From Caldifarciminota bacterium (GTDB lineage: Bacteria > Hydrothermota > Hydrothermia > B15-G9 > DRBW01), in the NCBI GenBank assembly GCA_011042705.1, contig DRBW01000190.1, positions 1 through 8,197 of the forward strand: a stretch of 8,197 bases of DNA, in the 5' to 3' direction. Below are positions 6,903-8,197 of the stretch, in pieces; the first letter of the stretch is position 1, and the number at the start of each line of letters is the position of its first letter. A program made the position numbers and the translations under genes. The notes under the pieces were generated by a model. The model had not been told where the DNA came from, searched no databases, and saw only the letters and a list, made by a program, of their open reading frames with translations.

Positions 6903-6911
6903 GTCTATCCC
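6886..6911 (-). repeat. Two direct copies of GGGATAG flanking the queF -35 box
   Basis: On the minus strand GGGATAG occurs at 6911-6905 and at 6892-6886, 19 bp apart start to start. One copy is just upstream of the -35 box and the other lies in the promoter spacer. Near two-helical-turn spacing would suit a regulator binding one DNA face. The units are short and purine-rich, so chance cannot be excluded. Confidence 0.35.
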
Positions 6912-6938
6912 ATTTGCCTTCATGGAGCTGAAAAAAAT

Positions 6939-6959
6939 ACCATATTGACTTAATATGGT
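6939..6959. promoter_or_regulatory. Perfect palindrome over the -35 box, candidate operator
   Basis: ACCATATT (6939-6946), spacer GACTT, AATATGGT (6952-6959): two 8-bp arms that are exact reverse complements, centred at 6949. The -35 hexamer TTGACT (6945-6950) lies inside it. A dimeric repressor bound here would block RNA polymerase at the promoter of the downstream acidic-protein gene. No run of T follows, so it is not an intrinsic terminator. The regulator is not identifiable from the window. Confidence 0.55.
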
Positions 6960-6973
6960 GACGTGCGTATATT
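6945..6973 (+). promoter_or_regulatory. Promoter of the acidic-protein gene
   Basis: TTGACT (6945-6950) and TATATT (6968-6973) are separated by exactly 17 bp, with one mismatch to consensus in each box. Transcription would start near 6980, leaving a leader of about 25 bases that holds AAAGGAGGTG at 6989-6998, six bases before the ATG at 7005. This looks like a strong, deliberately controlled start. It faces away from the queF promoter about 40 bp to the left. Confidence 0.72.
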
Positions 6974-7004
6974 AAATCCCTATTCATCAAAGGAGGTGTT
7001 TGAT

Positions 7005-7364
7005 ATGTCAGGGCTGAGCGATGAGGAAATCCTCGCAACGTGGGAGAGTGTGACGGATTTCACGGAAGGTTGGCAGGAAGCTATCGCTGAGCTGTTTTCC
7101 AGGCTGGACGATCTCAGGCTCGGTTTGACCGATGCCCTGACCAAGGACAAAATCGATGAGATAGCCAAGAAACTCCAGAAATTGAGGATAGAGATCGACG
7201 AGATCGTCGAGTCAGCCCGGGATGGGGAGATGTCACCCGAGGACCTGGAAAATGCATTCAGGGATGCGGGTGAGGCTCTTTCCGCCATAGAGGCGGAAGT
7301 TCTGGAGCTCGAGCTCGAACCCGATTACGAAGAGGACTTCGATTACGGGGAAGAGGAATTCTGA
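7005..7364 (+). CDS. Highly acidic helical protein of unknown function
   Basis: A 119-residue protein I do not recognise. It has 38 Asp/Glu against 10 Lys/Arg (net about -28) and no Cys or His. The body (residues 5-68) is predicted helical with a heptad-like pattern, for example KIDEIAKKLQKLRIEIDEIV (49-68), suggesting a coiled coil or helical hairpin. A short turn with GEMSPEDLE (74-82) follows, then another helix to about 104 and an acidic tail rich in Asp, Glu, Phe and Tyr (105-119). No signal peptide or membrane span is seen, so it is presumably cytoplasmic. The ATG at 7005 is chosen over an upstream GTG at 6963 because AAAGGAGGTG precedes it and the GTG lies within the promoter. Strong expression signals plus a palindromic operator suggest a regulated, abundant protein. 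A DNA- or RNA-mimic or chaperone-like role is conceivable but unsupported. Its stop abuts that of the opposing exonuclease gene. Confidence 0.8.
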   Translation: MSGLSDEEILATWESVTDFTEGWQEAIAELFSRLDDLRLGLTDALTKDKIDEIAKKLQKLRIEIDEIVESARDGEMSPEDLENAFRDAGEALSAIEAEVLELELEPDYEEDFDYGEEEF

Positions 7365-8174
7365 TCAGGGAACCCTGTAATCGATTATTCGGTTCAATTC
7401 AAAGGTTCTGAAGTCTTCTCTGAGGTGGCAATAAGCGTCCAGTTTGTTGCCCCTCACGCTAAGGGGTTCTATATCTCTCATTGTCCTCCCGCTGAAGGGA
7501 GACAGATACACTATTCTCACTATCCCGTGTATCCTCGCCAGTTCCATTATATCTTTTGCCTTTTTCTTGACCTTTCCATTGAGCAGACCCATTTCTCTCA
7601 TGTCTTTCAGGCGGGTGATGTCCTCATGCCTGAACCTGTCAAGTATTTTCCTCCAGATTTTCATCACCAGCTGGGCATCGGGGAGGGCCCTGTGGAGTGT
7701 ATCTACCTTTATGTCGAGGGCCTGGGCGAGACACTTTAGAGAACGCCTTTTAAGGCCAGGCACTATTTTCTTTGACATGAGATAGGTGTCTATGAAGAAG
7801 TTATAAAGAGGCTTTTTGCCGGCCTCGCGGAGTTCTTTGTTGAGAAAGCTGAGGTCCACCGAGAGAACGTTGTGACCTATGATGACCGAATCCTTCAGCA
7901 TATCGTAAACTTTATCGGCTATTTCGCGGAAAGTAGGAGAATGGGTCACCATGGAGTTTGTGATTCCATGGACAGAATAGGACATCTCGGATATAGATAA
8001 CCCCGGGTTAACGAGACTCGAGAACTCCTCAGTCTTCTCACCGTCTCGCCATGTCACAATGGCGATCTCGCATATCCTGTCGTTTCTGAACGATACGCCG
8101 GTGGTTTCTATATCCAGGGCTGCGTATTTCGCCTCAAATAAATCAAAATCCAGATCATCCGGATGAAAAACCAT
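7365..8174 (-). CDS. DEDDh 3'-5' exonuclease (DnaQ-like) with C-terminal WYL-like domain
   Basis: A 269-residue protein in two parts. Residues about 15-180 form a DnaQ/epsilon-type exonuclease domain with all five catalytic residues: D21 and E23 in ALDIETTG, D107 in GHNVLSVDLSFLNKEL, and H161/D166 in HRALPDAQLV. SVHGITN (67-73) is also typical. A Lys-rich helical linker (185-215) leads to a WYL-like domain (about 218-269): VRIVYLSPFSGRTMRDIEPL, then GNKLDAYCHLREDFRTFELNRI, the usual position of the WYL core and its R-x-F-x-L-x-R-I end. WYL domains are thought to sense ligands or nucleic acid in bacterial regulators and defence proteins. The ATG at 8174 is chosen over a GTG at 8192 because AAAGG stands seven bases before it. 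The gene converges with the acidic-protein gene with no gap. It may act in repair, RNA turnover or defence; it is not the replicative proofreading subunit with certainty. Confidence 0.85.
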   Translation of the reverse strand: MVFHPDDLDFDLFEAKYAALDIETTGVSFRNDRICEIAIVTWRDGEKTEEFSSLVNPGLSISEMSYSVHGITNSMVTHSPTFREIADKVYDMLKDSVIIGHNVLSVDLSFLNKELREAGKKPLYNFFIDTYLMSKKIVPGLKRRSLKCLAQALDIKVDTLHRALPDAQLVMKIWRKILDRFRHEDITRLKDMREMGLLNGKVKKKAKDIMELARIHGIVRIVYLSPFSGRTMRDIEPLSVRGNKLDAYCHLREDFRTFELNRIIDYRVP

Positions 8175-8197
8175 AATAATACCTTTCCCCACCCCAC

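Noticed and set aside
6447..6923. Longer QueF start at 6923, giving 158 residues
   Set aside because: The extra 19 residues cross the -10 box of a strong promoter and are not QueF-like; the ATG at 6866 fits family length and promoter.
6867..6938. Possible preQ1 riboswitch ahead of queF
   Set aside because: No preQ1-type hairpin with an A-rich tail is seen, and the promoter position leaves no leader to hold one.
7304..7319. Tandem GAGCTC-GAGCTC near the end of the acidic gene
   Set aside because: Simple codon repetition for an ELELE stretch, not an independent repeat element.
6963..7364. Upstream GTG start for the acidic protein
   Set aside because: It would lie upstream of the predicted transcription start and has no ribosome site, whereas the ATG at 7005 has an excellent one.
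7950..7972. Two CCATGG palindromes about 15 bp apart, could form a hairpin
   Set aside because: They lie within the conserved SVHGITNS region of the exonuclease; short palindromes explained by codons.

Overview
The window is bacterial chromosome. It carries DnaX, YbaB and RecR in the order typical of bacteria, plus QueF and a YhhQ-type transporter of the queuosine pathway. Base composition is near 50% GC by eye. Arginine is written mostly as AGG/AGA, and ATA and GAG are frequent, a style common in thermophilic or deep-branching bacteria. No gene names the phylum, so lineage is left open. There are no transposases, integrases, tRNAs, rRNAs or CRISPR arrays.

Left block (1-4249, + strand): a tightly packed run of six genes. 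It starts with the 3' end of dnaX (open at the window edge), then ybaB and recR, the usual replication/recombination cluster. Next, 12 bp after recR, comes an exported protein that resembles a BtrH_N/DUF4872 protein without the expected cysteine. After it come a neurotransmitter:sodium symporter (NSS/SLC6) family transporter and, overlapping its stop codon by one base, a 30-residue single-span peptide that looks like the MetS small subunit of such transporters.

Middle (4250-5400, + strand): an 83-bp gap with a candidate promoter precedes a secreted calcineurin-like metallophosphoesterase. Its stop lies one base from the stop of the opposing minus-strand operon.

Minus-strand operon (6923 down to 5402): queF (preQ0 reductase), a VUT/YhhQ queuosine-precursor transporter one base later, and a 100-residue two-span membrane protein (DUF6868-like, tentative). 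The first two fit salvage: import of a 7-deazaguanine precursor and reduction of preQ0 to preQ1. The role of the third is unknown.

Right block: a 138-bp divergent control region (6867-7004) carries two good sigma-70-type promoters facing away from each other. The queF promoter places its predicted start site at the ATG (leaderless mRNA). The opposite promoter has an 8-bp-arm perfect palindrome across its -35 box and drives a 119-residue, extremely acidic helical protein of unknown function. That gene converges with no gap on a DEDDh (DnaQ-like) exonuclease fused to a C-terminal WYL-like domain; the two stop codons together form the palindrome TGATCA.

Most of the window is ordinary. The parts most worth a second look are the exonuclease-WYL fusion, the acidic protein with its operator-like palindrome, the exported BtrH-like protein beside the transporter, and the SLC6-like ion-site residues and small subunit of the transporter.
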